Counted from the stretch's first letter, positions 1 through 8,806 are shown. The stretch is 64,000 nt of DNA from Planctomycetota bacterium (GCA_021776785.1 JAJFFF010000041.1:114709-178708), one strand, 5' to 3'. The notes: a model not told the origin generated them from the sequence alone. Numbers and translations: made by a program.

Positions 1-124
1 CGGCGCAGTTCCGCACGATTGACGCGAGCTTGTCGCGTTGCATGCGCGCGAAATCCGCATCCATCGTCGCGAGCGTCGCCATCCGCTTTTCGACGCCCGC
101 TTTCACAATCCGCTCCACTTCCAT
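1..124 (-). CDS. Partial CDS at left edge, unknown product
   Basis: An open leftward frame runs off the window edge. From the ATG at 124 it reads 41 codons of a charged, probably helical N-terminus (beginning MEVERIVKAGVEKRM) with no stop. The frame stays open upstream of this ATG but no better start is visible, and there is no clear ribosome binding site. It is divergent from the exported beta-helix gene at 188, leaving about 60 bp for both promoters. The fragment is too short to assign a family. It could be a chance frame, although its codon pattern resembles the neighbouring genes. Confidence 0.4.
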   Translation of the reverse strand, partial: MEVERIVKAGVEKRMATLATMDADFARMQRDKLASIVRNCA

Positions 125-187
125 GCGGATGCGTTGATAACCCTTGAGCGGCCCGGGGGCAAGGCTCGGTTTCGGTAGAATGGCCGA

Positions 188-2221
188 ATGCGCGTGGCAC
201 TCTGTCTTCTTCTTGTGTGCGGGCTGCTGAGCCGCCGCGCCAACGCACTGGAACAGGAACTTGATCGCTCTTTGAAGCTTCCGGACGGCGTGCACCGCCT
301 CGACAAGCCGCTCCGGATCGTCGCCGACAATGTACACATCGACCTGGGTGACGCGGAGTTGGTCGGCAAGAACGGGGCGGGCGATCCGGATGGGTTCACA
401 GGGATCGGGATTCATGTCGTCGGCCGCAAGAAAGTGACGATTACCGGCGGCAAACTGCGCGGTTTTCGCTGCGCGATCCTGATCGAAAACTGCGAGGACA
501 TAACGATCGGCAGCGTGAACGTCTCGCGCAACTTCGCGCAGCGGCTTCGATCCACGCCGTCGCGCGAGTTTTCCGGCGATTGGCTGTGGCCCCACAACAA
601 CGACGCGCAGGAGTGGCGCAAGAACTACGGAGCGGGAATCTGCATCGAAGCGAGCAAGCGGGTTTACGTGAAAGGGTGCGTCGGGCGCCGCATGCAGAAC
701 GGCCTCATTCTCGATCGCAGCACGGAGTGCACGGTGATGCGCTGCGACTTTTCGTTCAACTCCGGCTGGGGCGTCGCGCTCTGGCGCTCGAGCAAGAACC
801 GCATCGTCGGCAACGAGCTCGATCGGTGCGTGCGCGGCTACAGCCACGGCGTCTACGATCGCGGTCAAGACAGCGCGGGCATCTTGGTGTTCGAGCAGTG
901 CCACGAAAACCACTTCCTCGCGAACTCGGCGACGCATGGCGGCGACGGATTTTTTCTCTTCGCCGGGAACGAGACGCTCAAAAAGACGGGCCGCGGCGGC
1001 TGCAACAACAACGTCGTCGAGGTTAACGACTTCCGATTCGCAGTGGCCAACGCCCTCGAAGCCACGTTCTCGCATGGGAACAAGTTCAGAAGCAACCAGT
1101 GCAGCGGCTCTAACTACGGCATCTGGGCGGGGTACAGCTTCGACTCCGAGTTCGTGGACAACATCTGTCACGACAACCGCTACGCGGGCATCGCGATCGA
1201 GCACGGCGAAGGACACGTTCTGCGCGGCAACTACTTCAAGAACAACCCCAAAGGGATCTGGCTCTGGTGGGACAACGACAAGGAACTCCTTGCGAGTGCG
1301 TTTGGAAAGGTTCGCTCATGCCGGTCGCACGGCTATCGCATCGACCAGAATTGGTTCACCAACGATCGCATCGGTGTTCATTTGGTGGATACGACCGACG
1401 TACTGCTAAGAGGCAATGTGATGACCAAAGTCGGTCGCGCTGTCGTAACCGACGGCAAGTGCGGCGTCGTCCACGAGGCTTCATCCGAGGAAGCGCCGTG
1501 GCCCGGGGCCACGAAGCCGACAGAAGAGTACGAAGGGCGAAACCACATTCGCATTGGGCCGTGGGGACCGTTGCCGCCGAACGAAGTCGCGGTCTTTCCG
1601 AACCGTGTGGTCGCATGGGGCGCCTGCGAATTCTTCATCCTCGGCGGCAAAGCGTTCACCGTCGAGGGGCTGCCCGACACGGTGGTCTTGGAACGCACCG
1701 ACGACCGGCTGCGCATCCGAGCCAAGCGCGAGGGCGTGAGTCCGTTTCGCGGCGACGTCGTGATCGGTAAACAACGTTTCGCGATTGCGGGGACGGCGTT
1801 GCGCGCGAGCTGGCGCGTGCGCCATTGGAACTGGACCAAGGACCCGCGCAAACACGCCGCGGCGTGGAAAGCGATGCTTGAGTCGAAGCCGTTTGTCGAT
1901 AAGACGACCGGCTCGCTTTCCTTTCCATGGGCGGGCGACGGACCGACCAAGGACGGCCCGCGGGATCGGTTCGCCACACGCGCCGAAACCAAGTTGACGC
2001 TGCCCGCCGGCCGCTACGAGTTGCGAACGCTGAGCGACGACGGCGTGCGCGTGTGGATCGACGGTAAGCTTTTGCAAGAGGACTGGACGTGGCACGCCCC
2101 CAAAGAGAACAAGACCGAAGTCGAGCTCGCCGCGGGCGCGCACTCGATCGTGATCGAGCACTTCGAGATCGACGGCCATGCGGTGTTGTCGTTCGACTTG
2201 TTGCCGCTCTCGTCGCGCTAG
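188..2221 (+). CDS. Exported right-handed beta-helix protein with C-terminal PA14-like domain
   Basis: A 677-residue protein with a cleavable signal peptide (MRVALCLLLVCGLLSRRANA, about residues 1-20). Residues roughly 45-430 carry repeated short strands with N-x-I/V patterns (such as RIVGNELDRC, NFLANS-like and FVDNICHDNRYAGIAI), as in NosD/CASH-type parallel beta-helices of the pectate lyase superfamily. The last ~130 residues resemble a PA14 carbohydrate-binding module, with the hallmark stretches TLSDDGVRVWIDGK and AGAHSIVIEHFE. The likely role is extracellular polysaccharide binding or cleavage, but no catalytic residues can be assigned. The ATG at 188 places the signal peptide exactly at the N-terminus. 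The end of the gene overlaps or abuts the exported metallopeptidase that follows, suggesting co-transcription. Confidence 0.75.
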   Translation: MRVALCLLLVCGLLSRRANALEQELDRSLKLPDGVHRLDKPLRIVADNVHIDLGDAELVGKNGAGDPDGFTGIGIHVVGRKKVTITGGKLRGFRCAILIENCEDITIGSVNVSRNFAQRLRSTPSREFSGDWLWPHNNDAQEWRKNYGAGICIEASKRVYVKGCVGRRMQNGLILDRSTECTVMRCDFSFNSGWGVALWRSSKNRIVGNELDRCVRGYSHGVYDRGQDSAGILVFEQCHENHFLANSATHGGDGFFLFAGNETLKKTGRGGCNNNVVEVNDFRFAVANALEATFSHGNKFRSNQCSGSNYGIWAGYSFDSEFVDNICHDNRYAGIAIEHGEGHVLRGNYFKNNPKGIWLWWDNDKELLASAFGKVRSCRSHGYRIDQNWFTNDRIGVHLVDTTDVLLRGNVMTKVGRAVVTDGKCGVVHEASSEEAPWPGATKPTEEYEGRNHIRIGPWGPLPPNEVAVFPNRVVAWGACEFFILGGKAFTVEGLPDTVVLERTDDRLRIRAKREGVSPFRGDVVIGKQRFAIAGTALRASWRVRHWNWTKDPRKHAAAWKAMLESKPFVDKTTGSLSFPWAGDGPTKDGPRDRFATRAETKLTLPAGRYELRTLSDDGVRVWIDGKLLQEDWTWHAPKENKTEVELAAGAHSIVIEHFEIDGHAVLSFDLLPLSSR

Positions 2222-3201
2222 CGGTGACGGCGCACGCGTATGACGGCGCGTACACAAAAGACGCGCGCTGGCTCGACATCCAAAAGCGTCTGCCGGAGCG
2301 ACTCGACCGTGCGCGCGAGAGCGTCGGTCGCTATCTCCGTCGTTCGATCGAAGCGATCACCTTGCGCGTGGTCGACGCGGGCGCGGACCGTTCCGGCGCA
2401 TTTGCGTACAGCGACGGCGAAACCATCACGCTCTACAGCGAGCACTTGGTCCTCGGCCGGTACGACGTGGACGCGCTGCTCCGACACGAGGTGTTTCACG
2501 TCGTACATCGTCGCGCGCTCGGAGCCCACAAGTTTGCGAAGACGCCGCGGTGGGCACGCGAGGGCGCGGCGATGTACGTGGCGGGTCAGGCTCCCGCGCG
2601 CCTTGCGGTACTGGCCGTGCACGCGGTGCGAACGGGCCGCGAAGACCCCGCCGGTTGGCTGCTCAACCCGAATGCGCCTGCGTTCGTGCAGTACTTCCGA
2701 TACGGCGCGGAGTTTCTCGCACTCGAACGAGCGACGTCGAAACCGCGTGCGCGCGACGCGATTGTCGCCATGCTCGCGGGAGTGTTGTTTGATCCAACAG
2801 TCCATGCCGCGGAGCTCAAGGCTCTCACCGCCGACGTGGTCCGCGCTCCCAAAAAACAATGGGACAACATTCGCGCCGCGGATTCGGCTTCGGAGCGGCG
2901 CAAGCGCATGACTGGCATCGTGCAGAAAAAGCTCGATCGCGCCAACGTGTCGCTGGACTTGGCGCGCATGCTTGCTCGCGCCGGCGAATATGGGCGGGCC
3001 CTCGCGGTGCTGCGCGCCGGCGTTCTCGCGCACCCGCGCACGTCCACGCAGTTCGGTGGCGCGGCGTTGCTTGAACTCACCGTCTTGCGAGAACACGACG
3101 CCGCGGCGTTTACCAAGGCTCTCGCGCACGCACGGATCGACCTCAAGCCGTATCCGATCTACGAGGACGTGCTCGCCTTAGCCGAAAAGCGCGCGGAGTA
3201 G
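2089..3201 (+). CDS. Exported zinc metallopeptidase-like protein (peptidase MA / DUF1570-like)
   Basis: The frame encodes a hydrophobic export segment (VRLVAALVALAVTAHA), then a domain with an HExxH zinc motif (HEVFH, residues 133-137 of the longest frame) and the downstream PRWAREGAAMY segment whose Glu is the usual third ligand in gluzincins. The C-terminal ~130 residues are helical with a TPR-like stretch (MLARAGEYGRALAVL). The start is unresolved. The only in-frame ATG, 2089, lies inside the preceding gene and gives a 33-residue Arg-rich extension before the signal segment, while the next canonical start, GTG 2224, lies after most of the hydrophobic segment. An atypical start near 2190 is possible. 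It is probably co-transcribed with the upstream beta-helix gene. Its substrate is unknown. Confidence 0.7.
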   Translation: MARPQREQDRSRARRGRALDRDRALRDRRPCGVVVRLVAALVALAVTAHAYDGAYTKDARWLDIQKRLPERLDRARESVGRYLRRSIEAITLRVVDAGADRSGAFAYSDGETITLYSEHLVLGRYDVDALLRHEVFHVVHRRALGAHKFAKTPRWAREGAAMYVAGQAPARLAVLAVHAVRTGREDPAGWLLNPNAPAFVQYFRYGAEFLALERATSKPRARDAIVAMLAGVLFDPTVHAAELKALTADVVRAPKKQWDNIRAADSASERRKRMTGIVQKKLDRANVSLDLARMLARAGEYGRALAVLRAGVLAHPRTSTQFGGAALLELTVLREHDAAAFTKALAHARIDLKPYPIYEDVLALAEKRAE

Positions 3202-3389
3202 CGCGCCGGAAAGAGACCCAGCAGCCCGTTGAAACTCCCCGTGGGCGGCGAGCGCCGAGTCGCTTATCCGGCGAAGGCGATCTCGCGTTGCCCCTCCTCG
3301 ACCTCGCTTGCGGCCAGGGCTCCGGTTCGCTCCTTGATCTCGACTCCGATCTCTCGCTCTCGCCGGACGATTGCTCTTTTAACGGACGG

Positions 3390-4811
3390 CTAGCGCGAGC
3401 CGCGGCGGAAGACGAGGACCTTAACGGTCTCCAAAACCACCGCGAAATAGAACGTGAGCGACCGGTTGAGCACATAGAACAGCTCGTAGCCGAGCTTTTT
3501 GCGCGCGTCCTCGATGTCGGATCCGTAGGGGTATCGGATCTGCGCCCACCCGGTGAGGCCGGGACGGACGGAGTGGCGCGCGTCGTAGAGCGGGATCTGC
3601 TCGCGGAGTTGGGAGACGAAGTGGGGGCGTTCGGGGCGCGGGCCGCAAAGCGACATGTCGCCTCGCAGCACATTCCAAAGTTGCGGAATCTCATCGAGCC
3701 GCGACTTGCGCAGGAACGCGCCAATTTTCGTGATGCGCGGGTCGTCCGCTTGCGCCCAGACCGGGCCGGAGACCGCTTCCGCGTCGTGGCGCATCGTGCG
3801 GAACTTATAGATCGTGAACGGTTCGGCCCATCGGCCGACACGGACTTGGCTGTAGAGCGCCGGCCCGCGCGAGCTGATCTTTACGAGCAGGGCGGCGATG
3901 AGTCCCAAGACGATGGCGAGCGGCGACAGCACCAGGACGAGGAGAACGTCCATGCCGCGCTGCAGGCAAAACCGATTGGCTTGCGTCGACAGTCGGTTGA
4001 GCAACGCGATGTCATCGCTCTTCGACAAGCTGACGCGGCCTTGCGCTTTGGCGACCAGCTCGTCGACGTTTTCGACGATGCAACCGGCGCCGGTGCATGG
4101 GGCGAGAATGGAACGGAGGTCGGCGGGGGCCGCTTCGCCGACCACGACAAAACGCATCTCATCGCGGCGCAACCGCTTGAGCGCTTCGTCCGGCGTTAGG
4201 ACGGGGAGGCCGGCCATCGTGTTGCGGTTATCGACGTGGGCGGGCAAGATCACGGAGCGAATGACGATGCCTTGGGTGTCGGCGAGCTCCGCCATGGAAC
4301 TGGAGGCGGCGCTGCGGCTGCCCGCGAAAAGCGCCGCTGTGTATTCCTCGCCGGTGTCGCCGCGTGCTTCGGACCACTTTCGTTGACCCCAAACGCAGAT
4401 GCCGGCGACGACGGGTGCGGCACAAGCAACAATCGCGCTTGGTTCATACGTGGGCAACACGGCGTAGCCAACCGCCATGACGAGGCACGCGGCAGCCATG
4501 GACCAAAACAGCTTTTCGATGTCGAGGGGAGGGAGGGGGCGTTCGGTGACGCCAACCACTTCGGCGACGTACATCGCCATCAGCACCGCGAGGGCGACCG
4601 GGACCAGGTGGACCAGAATGGTCACCGGGTCGATCGGCTGGTTCAGAATGTACGCGCCTGCGAGGCAGAGCCCGAGGAGGAACGCGAACGCGACAATCAG
4701 CCTACGAACGAGCGAAAAGGGGTAGCCCCACAGGACGCCGAGGCGTACCGATGTGGGGCCCCCCTTGGTGCCCGAATGGGAATGGCGTTTACTAACGTCG
4801 GTAGTAGCCAT
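3390..4811 (-). CDS. Polyprenyl-phosphate hexose-1-phosphate transferase (bacterial sugar transferase)
   Basis: Transfers the first sugar-1-phosphate onto undecaprenyl phosphate at the inner membrane, initiating repeat-unit assembly. With the ATG at 4811 the protein is 473 residues. There are several N-terminal membrane segments (about residues 30-130), a soluble nucleotide-binding-like middle region, a further hydrophobic segment, and a C-terminal catalytic domain with the family signatures KISSRGPALYSQVRVG, YKFRTMRHDAE, DEIPQLWNVLRGDMSLCGPR and RPGLTGWAQI. This layout matches PEP-CTERM/EpsH-associated sugar transferases (EpsB_2/WcaJ type). The start overlaps the end of the tyrosine kinase gene by 20 nt, indicating translational coupling. 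It is the last gene of a three-gene operon reading leftward from about 7560. The frame continues upstream of 4811 without a stop, but that part shadows the kinase gene. Confidence 0.93.
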   Translation of the reverse strand: MATTDVSKRHSHSGTKGGPTSVRLGVLWGYPFSLVRRLIVAFAFLLGLCLAGAYILNQPIDPVTILVHLVPVALAVLMAMYVAEVVGVTERPLPPLDIEKLFWSMAAACLVMAVGYAVLPTYEPSAIVACAAPVVAGICVWGQRKWSEARGDTGEEYTAALFAGSRSAASSSMAELADTQGIVIRSVILPAHVDNRNTMAGLPVLTPDEALKRLRRDEMRFVVVGEAAPADLRSILAPCTGAGCIVENVDELVAKAQGRVSLSKSDDIALLNRLSTQANRFCLQRGMDVLLVLVLSPLAIVLGLIAALLVKISSRGPALYSQVRVGRWAEPFTIYKFRTMRHDAEAVSGPVWAQADDPRITKIGAFLRKSRLDEIPQLWNVLRGDMSLCGPRPERPHFVSQLREQIPLYDARHSVRPGLTGWAQIRYPYGSDIEDARKKLGYELFYVLNRSLTFYFAVVLETVKVLVFRRGSR

Positions 4812-5838
4812 ACACCTCGCGGAAATACGGAATGTGATAGGGCTTCGCGCGGTTGAGGATGGCGGCGAAGAACTTCTCCTTGCCGAACTCTTCCAATGCG
4901 TGCTCCAACACTTCGCGGGGCGTCGAGCCCGCGCGAACAACGAGGATGGCGCTATCGGCGACTTCGCCGATGACGTAGGTGTCGGCGACCGGCAACAACG
5001 GGGGACAATCGAGAAGCACAATGTCGTGCGCCTCGAGTGCGCGCTGCACCAGAGCCTGGATGCGCTCCGGGTCCAAGACCGGGGCGCCGTGCGTCATGTC
5101 GACCCGGCCCGTGGGCATGATCGAAACGCCGTCACGGTCGGTCTTGTACGCGTGGAACTCGACCGGCGAGCCGTTGCGCTTCGCCGACGACTCCATCGCG
5201 CCGGAAAGAGCACCGAGTTTCGCTTCGGCGCTCAGCGTGCCGCGGTGCGTGTCGAGATCGATGATCAGGACGCGCTTGCCTGCTGCCGCCAGCTTCTCGG
5301 CGAGTGCCAAGGAGACCGTCGTCTTGCCTTCACCGGCAACAGAGCTGGTGACCGCGAGTGTGCGGAGACCCTGTTCCGTGTGGCGAGCAAGCGTGTGAGT
5401 CGCCAGAGCGTGAATCTGTTCTTTTGCCAGGTTGTTTAGCCAGCCCGCCGCACCGGAGAGGTGCTTTGGATACACGGCGAGTGTCGGTCCGGCCAGCGTC
5501 TTTTGCGCAGCTTTCGAAGGCTTGGCAGCCTTCTTGGCCTTGGCGGGTTTCGCGGGCTTTTGCGGCATAGCCTTCTCCGGCTTGGCAGCCTTCGCGGGCT
5601 TCGCCGGCACCTGGGCTTTCGCCGCAGGCGCCGGGCTGTCCGTCCTACCGTTCTTTACCGCCCCATTCTTGGGTGCCGTGTCGAGTTCGGCTTTTGTCGT
5701 GTTGTGGGCGATTTCGTTTTTCGCGATCTCGCTGTTGGTCGCCTCGCGCTTGTGGGGCGCGGGGGTTTGCTTCTTTTGTTGCTTGGGCATTTTAAGAGCC
5801 TCAGCCAAAGGTGTCATGTCGAAGGGAAGCGGTTTCAT
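4792..5838 (-). CDS. BY-kinase, CpsD/CapB-type tyrosine autokinase of exopolysaccharide assembly
   Basis: Cytoplasmic tyrosine autokinase that partners with a Wzz/CapA-type membrane activator to control chain length and export. It shows Walker A (SSVAGEGKTT, about 165-174), Walker A' (LIIDLDTHRG) and Walker B (VLLDCPP) motifs in the order typical of bacterial tyrosine kinases, and a C-terminal tyrosine cluster (YGYYRR) as autophosphorylation site. An unusual ~115-residue N-terminal extension is rich in Ala, Lys and Pro, with repeated AKPAKAAK-type units, and looks disordered. It follows the co-polymerase gene by 8 nt and overlaps the sugar transferase, so all three should be one transcript. 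In Walker A' the conserved arginine region is shifted (DTHRG rather than DLRRP), a mild deviation. Confidence 0.92.
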   Translation of the reverse strand: MKPLPFDMTPLAEALKMPKQQKKQTPAPHKREATNSEIAKNEIAHNTTKAELDTAPKNGAVKNGRTDSPAPAAKAQVPAKPAKAAKPEKAMPQKPAKPAKAKKAAKPSKAAQKTLAGPTLAVYPKHLSGAAGWLNNLAKEQIHALATHTLARHTEQGLRTLAVTSSVAGEGKTTVSLALAEKLAAAGKRVLIIDLDTHRGTLSAEAKLGALSGAMESSAKRNGSPVEFHAYKTDRDGVSIMPTGRVDMTHGAPVLDPERIQALVQRALEAHDIVLLDCPPLLPVADTYVIGEVADSAILVVRAGSTPREVLEHALEEFGKEKFFAAILNRAKPYHIPYFREVYGYYRR

Positions 5839-5846
5839 GGCTCTAA

Positions 5847-7454
5847 TTACCGAAGCTTAGTGAGTTGATCGAAGAGGCCAGTAGGAGTCGGATCAGCCCA
5901 CCACCCGACCTGAACGCCGAGTGCTGTAACCGTCGCGACGAAGACAGCCATCAGGATCAGGCCGCCGATGATGCCGAAGATGGTCGAGCTGACGCGAGCG
6001 CCGGTGCTCTGCACCTCGGGGATGGTGACCAACACGGCGCCGGGAAGGAGCGCGCGGAGGTCTTCCGGACGTTGGTAGCTCTTGTCGAGGCGCGACATGG
6101 CGACGGCTAAGCCGACACCGATACCGAGACCCAAGGCCAAGCCGATGAGCGAAGTCATGAGGCGATGCGGGCCGGCCGGCTTGGCGGGCACGAATGCGGT
6201 CTGCTCGATCTCGATGGGAAGCTTGCCGGCGTACTGCCAGAAGCGGTCATCCTTCACAGCCTTTTCGTAGGCCAAGATGATCTCGTCGTACTTGGTGGTT
6301 GCCTCGTCGACGTTGTTTTGGAGGCTTAGGTACTCGGTGCCGAGCTTCGCGGCCGCGACGATGCGGTTGCGAACCTCACCGATCTTTGCCTGGTCCTTCG
6401 CAATCTCCTCGTCCATGAGGACGAGCTCTTTGCGCGACTCGGTGATGCGGGCTTTGTTGCCGTCGATGATGAAGCGAATCAGCGTGGACTGCTTTTCAAT
6501 CGACTCTTCGTCAACCGAGTTTTCGCGGGCAATCTTCAACTGACGCTCGACCTCGGCGATCTGAACACGCTTCTCAGCGATGAAGCGATGGTCGTCATCG
6601 AACTTCTCCGCCAAGCGGGCTTTCTCAAGCTTAAGCGAGTTGATCTGCGAGATGATGCCGCTGAGCAAGGTGTCGTTGCTTGCGTTCGCGCCACGTGACA
6701 ACAGAGCCAACTCGGTCTCGAGGTGCATGTTGCTCCGCTCGAGCTCTTGGATGTTGAAGGCAAACTGGCGCTTCTCGGTCCGACGCACGAGCAAGTTCTG
6801 GTTGAGCGTCTGAATCTCGTCACGGTTGAGCGCGACGTCGTCCGGCAGGCTGCCCCGCCATTTGATCTGGAACTCGTCCATCGCCTGCTGCGCACGGTCG
6901 CGCTCCTCGGCCAAACGCTTCTTCTCCGTACGGTTGAAGCTCTTACCGAAGTTCTTGCTGTCTTGCAGCTCGGTGCGGATGTGCTCAAGCAACGTGTTGG
7001 TGAGCGAGTTGACGATCGCTGCTGCCTTCTCCGCGGGGTTTTTGCCCTCGGAGTGGGTGCAGTAGACGGTGATCACGCCGCTACGGGGGTTGATGTCAAC
7101 GCGAAGGCGGTTGCGCAGCTTTTCAACAGCCGCGTCGGTGCCTTCCTTTTGACGGAACACCGGGTAGGGGTTCACATCATCGATGACTTTCAGCAGCATC
7201 GTGCTGCTGAGCATGCGCTCGGTGGCGCTTTGCAGCGTGACTCGCTGCATATCTTCCGTCTCGCGTCGTGCACTCGCGTCGGCCGGCTGAGTCATGGGCG
7301 CCATTAGCACCGCATGGGATTCAAAGGTATCCGGCTGCATCATGACGTAGAGCGTCACGAGTGCGAACACCAGCACGGTAGGCACCGTTACTAGCCAGCG
7401 ATAGGCGAGGGCGCGACGAACATACTGTCCGAGGACTACTCCAAAACCTGACAT
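5847..7454 (-). CDS. Polysaccharide co-polymerase / chain-length determinant (Wzz/GumC family)
   Basis: Inner-membrane protein that sets exopolysaccharide chain length and activates the adjacent tyrosine kinase. The 535-residue product has an N-terminal membrane segment (about residues 17-40, YRWLVTVPTVLVFALVTLYV), a long periplasmic coiled-coil region rich in Glu, Arg and Lys (about 150-400), and a C-terminal membrane segment near residues 485-510. Kinase domains are absent, because the kinase is the separate next gene, as in CapA/CapB pairs. I chose ATG 7454 because GGAG lies 5 nt upstream; a GTG at 7502 would add 16 residues with no binding site. First gene of the leftward operon, preceded by a ~110-nt leader and a sigma-54-type promoter. 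It resembles the chain-length proteins of exosortase/PEP-CTERM loci. Confidence 0.9.
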   Translation of the reverse strand: MSGFGVVLGQYVRRALAYRWLVTVPTVLVFALVTLYVMMQPDTFESHAVLMAPMTQPADASARRETEDMQRVTLQSATERMLSSTMLLKVIDDVNPYPVFRQKEGTDAAVEKLRNRLRVDINPRSGVITVYCTHSEGKNPAEKAAAIVNSLTNTLLEHIRTELQDSKNFGKSFNRTEKKRLAEERDRAQQAMDEFQIKWRGSLPDDVALNRDEIQTLNQNLLVRRTEKRQFAFNIQELERSNMHLETELALLSRGANASNDTLLSGIISQINSLKLEKARLAEKFDDDHRFIAEKRVQIAEVERQLKIARENSVDEESIEKQSTLIRFIIDGNKARITESRKELVLMDEEIAKDQAKIGEVRNRIVAAAKLGTEYLSLQNNVDEATTKYDEIILAYEKAVKDDRFWQYAGKLPIEIEQTAFVPAKPAGPHRLMTSLIGLALGLGIGVGLAVAMSRLDKSYQRPEDLRALLPGAVLVTIPEVQSTGARVSSTIFGIIGGLILMAVFVATVTALGVQVGWWADPTPTGLFDQLTKLR

Positions 7455-7572
7455 GGTTACTCCAAAAATCGCGTTCACTGCGAACTTAAGCCGCAGGGAC
7501 ACTGAGGACGCACGACAGGGATCGTCCAGGTGTCTAGTTTTGTCTTCTCTTCACTGTCGTCAGGTGACATGG

Positions 7573-7589
7573 AGCACGAGTCGTGCCAA
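7573..7589 (-). promoter_or_regulatory. Candidate sigma-54 (RpoN) -24/-12 promoter of the exopolysaccharide operon
   Basis: On the minus strand the sequence TTGGCACGACTCGTGCT matches the consensus TGGCACG-N4-TTGC(A/T) at every position except the first T of the -12 box, with the invariant GG and GC dinucleotides 10 nt apart. It points at the co-polymerase gene, with a start site expected near 7562 and a ~108-nt leader. Exosortase/PEP-CTERM loci in other bacteria are known to be RpoN-controlled. Caveat: the core GCACGAGTCGTGC is also a perfect 6+1+6 palindrome and could instead be an operator. Confidence 0.65.
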
Positions 7590-7646
7590 TGCGGAAGGTG
7601 CCCTACACCCCTCGCGCCACCTAACCCTCATGTAACAAAGTACTTA

Positions 7647-7665
7647 TGCGCTCAAAATGAGCACA
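7647..7665. promoter_or_regulatory. Inverted repeat, candidate enhancer-binding-protein site
   Basis: TGCGCTCA-AAA-TGAGCACA is a 7-of-8 matched inverted repeat about 60-75 bp upstream of the -24 element described at 7573-7589. Position and symmetry are those of an upstream activating sequence for a sigma-54 activator. The bound protein is not encoded in this window and the assignment is inference. Confidence 0.4.
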
Positions 7666-8221
7666 GATACCGTGTCTTCAAGTTCCTACAAGCGCCATTT
7701 TGCGAGGTTGCGCCTCACCGTCAAGCGCTAGATGTCGATTCTCATCAACGAAACACCAGTCGCGTTCCCTTGGGAACACGAACGCTGCCAAGCGTACGTC
7801 GTCGGCGACTAAGCCGCCGCTTTTTCCTGGGTCGTCGTGTCTGACTGCCCTTCGGTACGTCTCCGGCGCCGTCCGTATTGAATCCCCACCGCCAGAGTCA
7901 GGAAAATCCCGCCCTCTACCAGCAAAGCGACCGGCAGGCTACATAGCATGGTCCCTATCATCGCGCCCTCAATTCACTCCTCGAACGGGACCCCCTCCTA
8001 ATCCGCTTAAACATAGTCCTCTCGGACCGTGGCCACAGCGGAAGGGCCCCACACCCATAATCTCAATCGAGGATCGTACGGAAGCGCCAAGCAGGCGTCA
8101 AGCGAGCATGTAGTAAGAGCCAATGTTGTTGGGAAAAGCTACGACGAAGCTAGGGAGTGGCCTCATACGCGTGTCGATTACGCCCTCACTTTTGGCTTCA
8201 CGACGATAGTCGTGGCAACAA
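7665..8221. other. Non-coding interval between the co-polymerase operon and gmhA
   Basis: No convincing gene was found here. The open frames on either strand have compositions unlike the neighbours, no plausible binding sites and no recognisable motifs. The stretch is lower in GC than the flanking genes. A perfect 6-bp hairpin CACGAC-GATA-GTCGTG lies at 8199-8214, just beyond the gmhA stop on the minus strand, but it lacks a clear U-run, so it is at most a weak terminator. An undetected small RNA or degraded gene could be present. Confidence 0.5.
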
Positions 8222-8806
8222 TCAATCGTTGCCAAAGAGCGCAGCTTCCGCGATTTCGCACAAAATGTGGCCCACAAGGATGTGCGCCTCCTGGATCCGC
8301 GGGGTTTGATCGGACGAGACGGCGAGGAGGTGCTCGCAACGCGCCGCCATCGGGCCGCCGCCCGCTCCGGTCATCGCGATGCGGGTCAATCCCGCGGCCC
8401 CGGCGGCGTCCAGAGCCGCGAGCACGTTGGGGGAGCGACCGCTGGTCGAGAGCCCGATGAGCACGTCGCCGGGTCGGCCGAGACCGCGGACCTGGCGGGC
8501 AAACACCTCGTCGTAGCCGTAGTCGTTGGCGATCGCCGTCATCGTGGCGGCATTGGCCGGCAGCGCGATGGCTGGGGCCGAGGGGCGGTCGAACAGAAAA
8601 CGGCCCACGATCTCCCCGGCGAGGTGGATGGCGTCCGAGGCGCTCCCGCCGTTGCCGCAGAGCAAGATCTTGCCGCCGTCACGCAGGGACTGGGCCATGG
8701 CGGCGCCGGCGGCCGCGATCGCGCCCGCCATCTCGTGGAGCCCCTGTTTGGCCCGGATGCTCTCGTCGATGCGTTGGCGCACGAGCCGAATCTGCTCTTC
8801 CGACAT
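8222..8806 (-). CDS. gmhA: Sedoheptulose-7-phosphate isomerase (phosphoheptose isomerase), SIS domain
   Basis: Converts sedoheptulose 7-phosphate to D-glycero-D-manno-heptose 7-phosphate, the first step of heptose nucleotide synthesis for surface glycans. The 194-residue length is normal for the family. The SIS fold signatures CGNGGSASDAIHLAGE (phosphosugar loop) and STSGRSPNVLAALD and the late metal/catalytic segment QEAHILVGH are all present. The ATG at 8806 begins the family's usual N-terminal helix. The gene is divergent from the glycosyltransferase at 8944, with 137 bp between. The rest of the heptose pathway is not in this window. The placement suggests a heptose-containing polymer built by the surrounding locus, which is inference. 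Confidence 0.92.
   Translation of the reverse strand: MSEEQIRLVRQRIDESIRAKQGLHEMAGAIAAAGAAMAQSLRDGGKILLCGNGGSASDAIHLAGEIVGRFLFDRPSAPAIALPANAATMTAIANDYGYDEVFARQVRGLGRPGDVLIGLSTSGRSPNVLAALDAAGAAGLTRIAMTGAGGGPMAARCEHLLAVSSDQTPRIQEAHILVGHILCEIAEAALFGND

Noticed and set aside
3262..3389. The reading frame continues about 41 codons past the sugar transferase stop with a protein-like sequence
   Set aside because: There is no start codon, no binding site and no known recoding signal; the family normally ends at this stop.
7530..8460. Several open frames on the plus strand between the co-polymerase gene and gmhA
   Set aside because: They have composition unlike the neighbours and no binding sites, and the last one runs antisense through gmhA.
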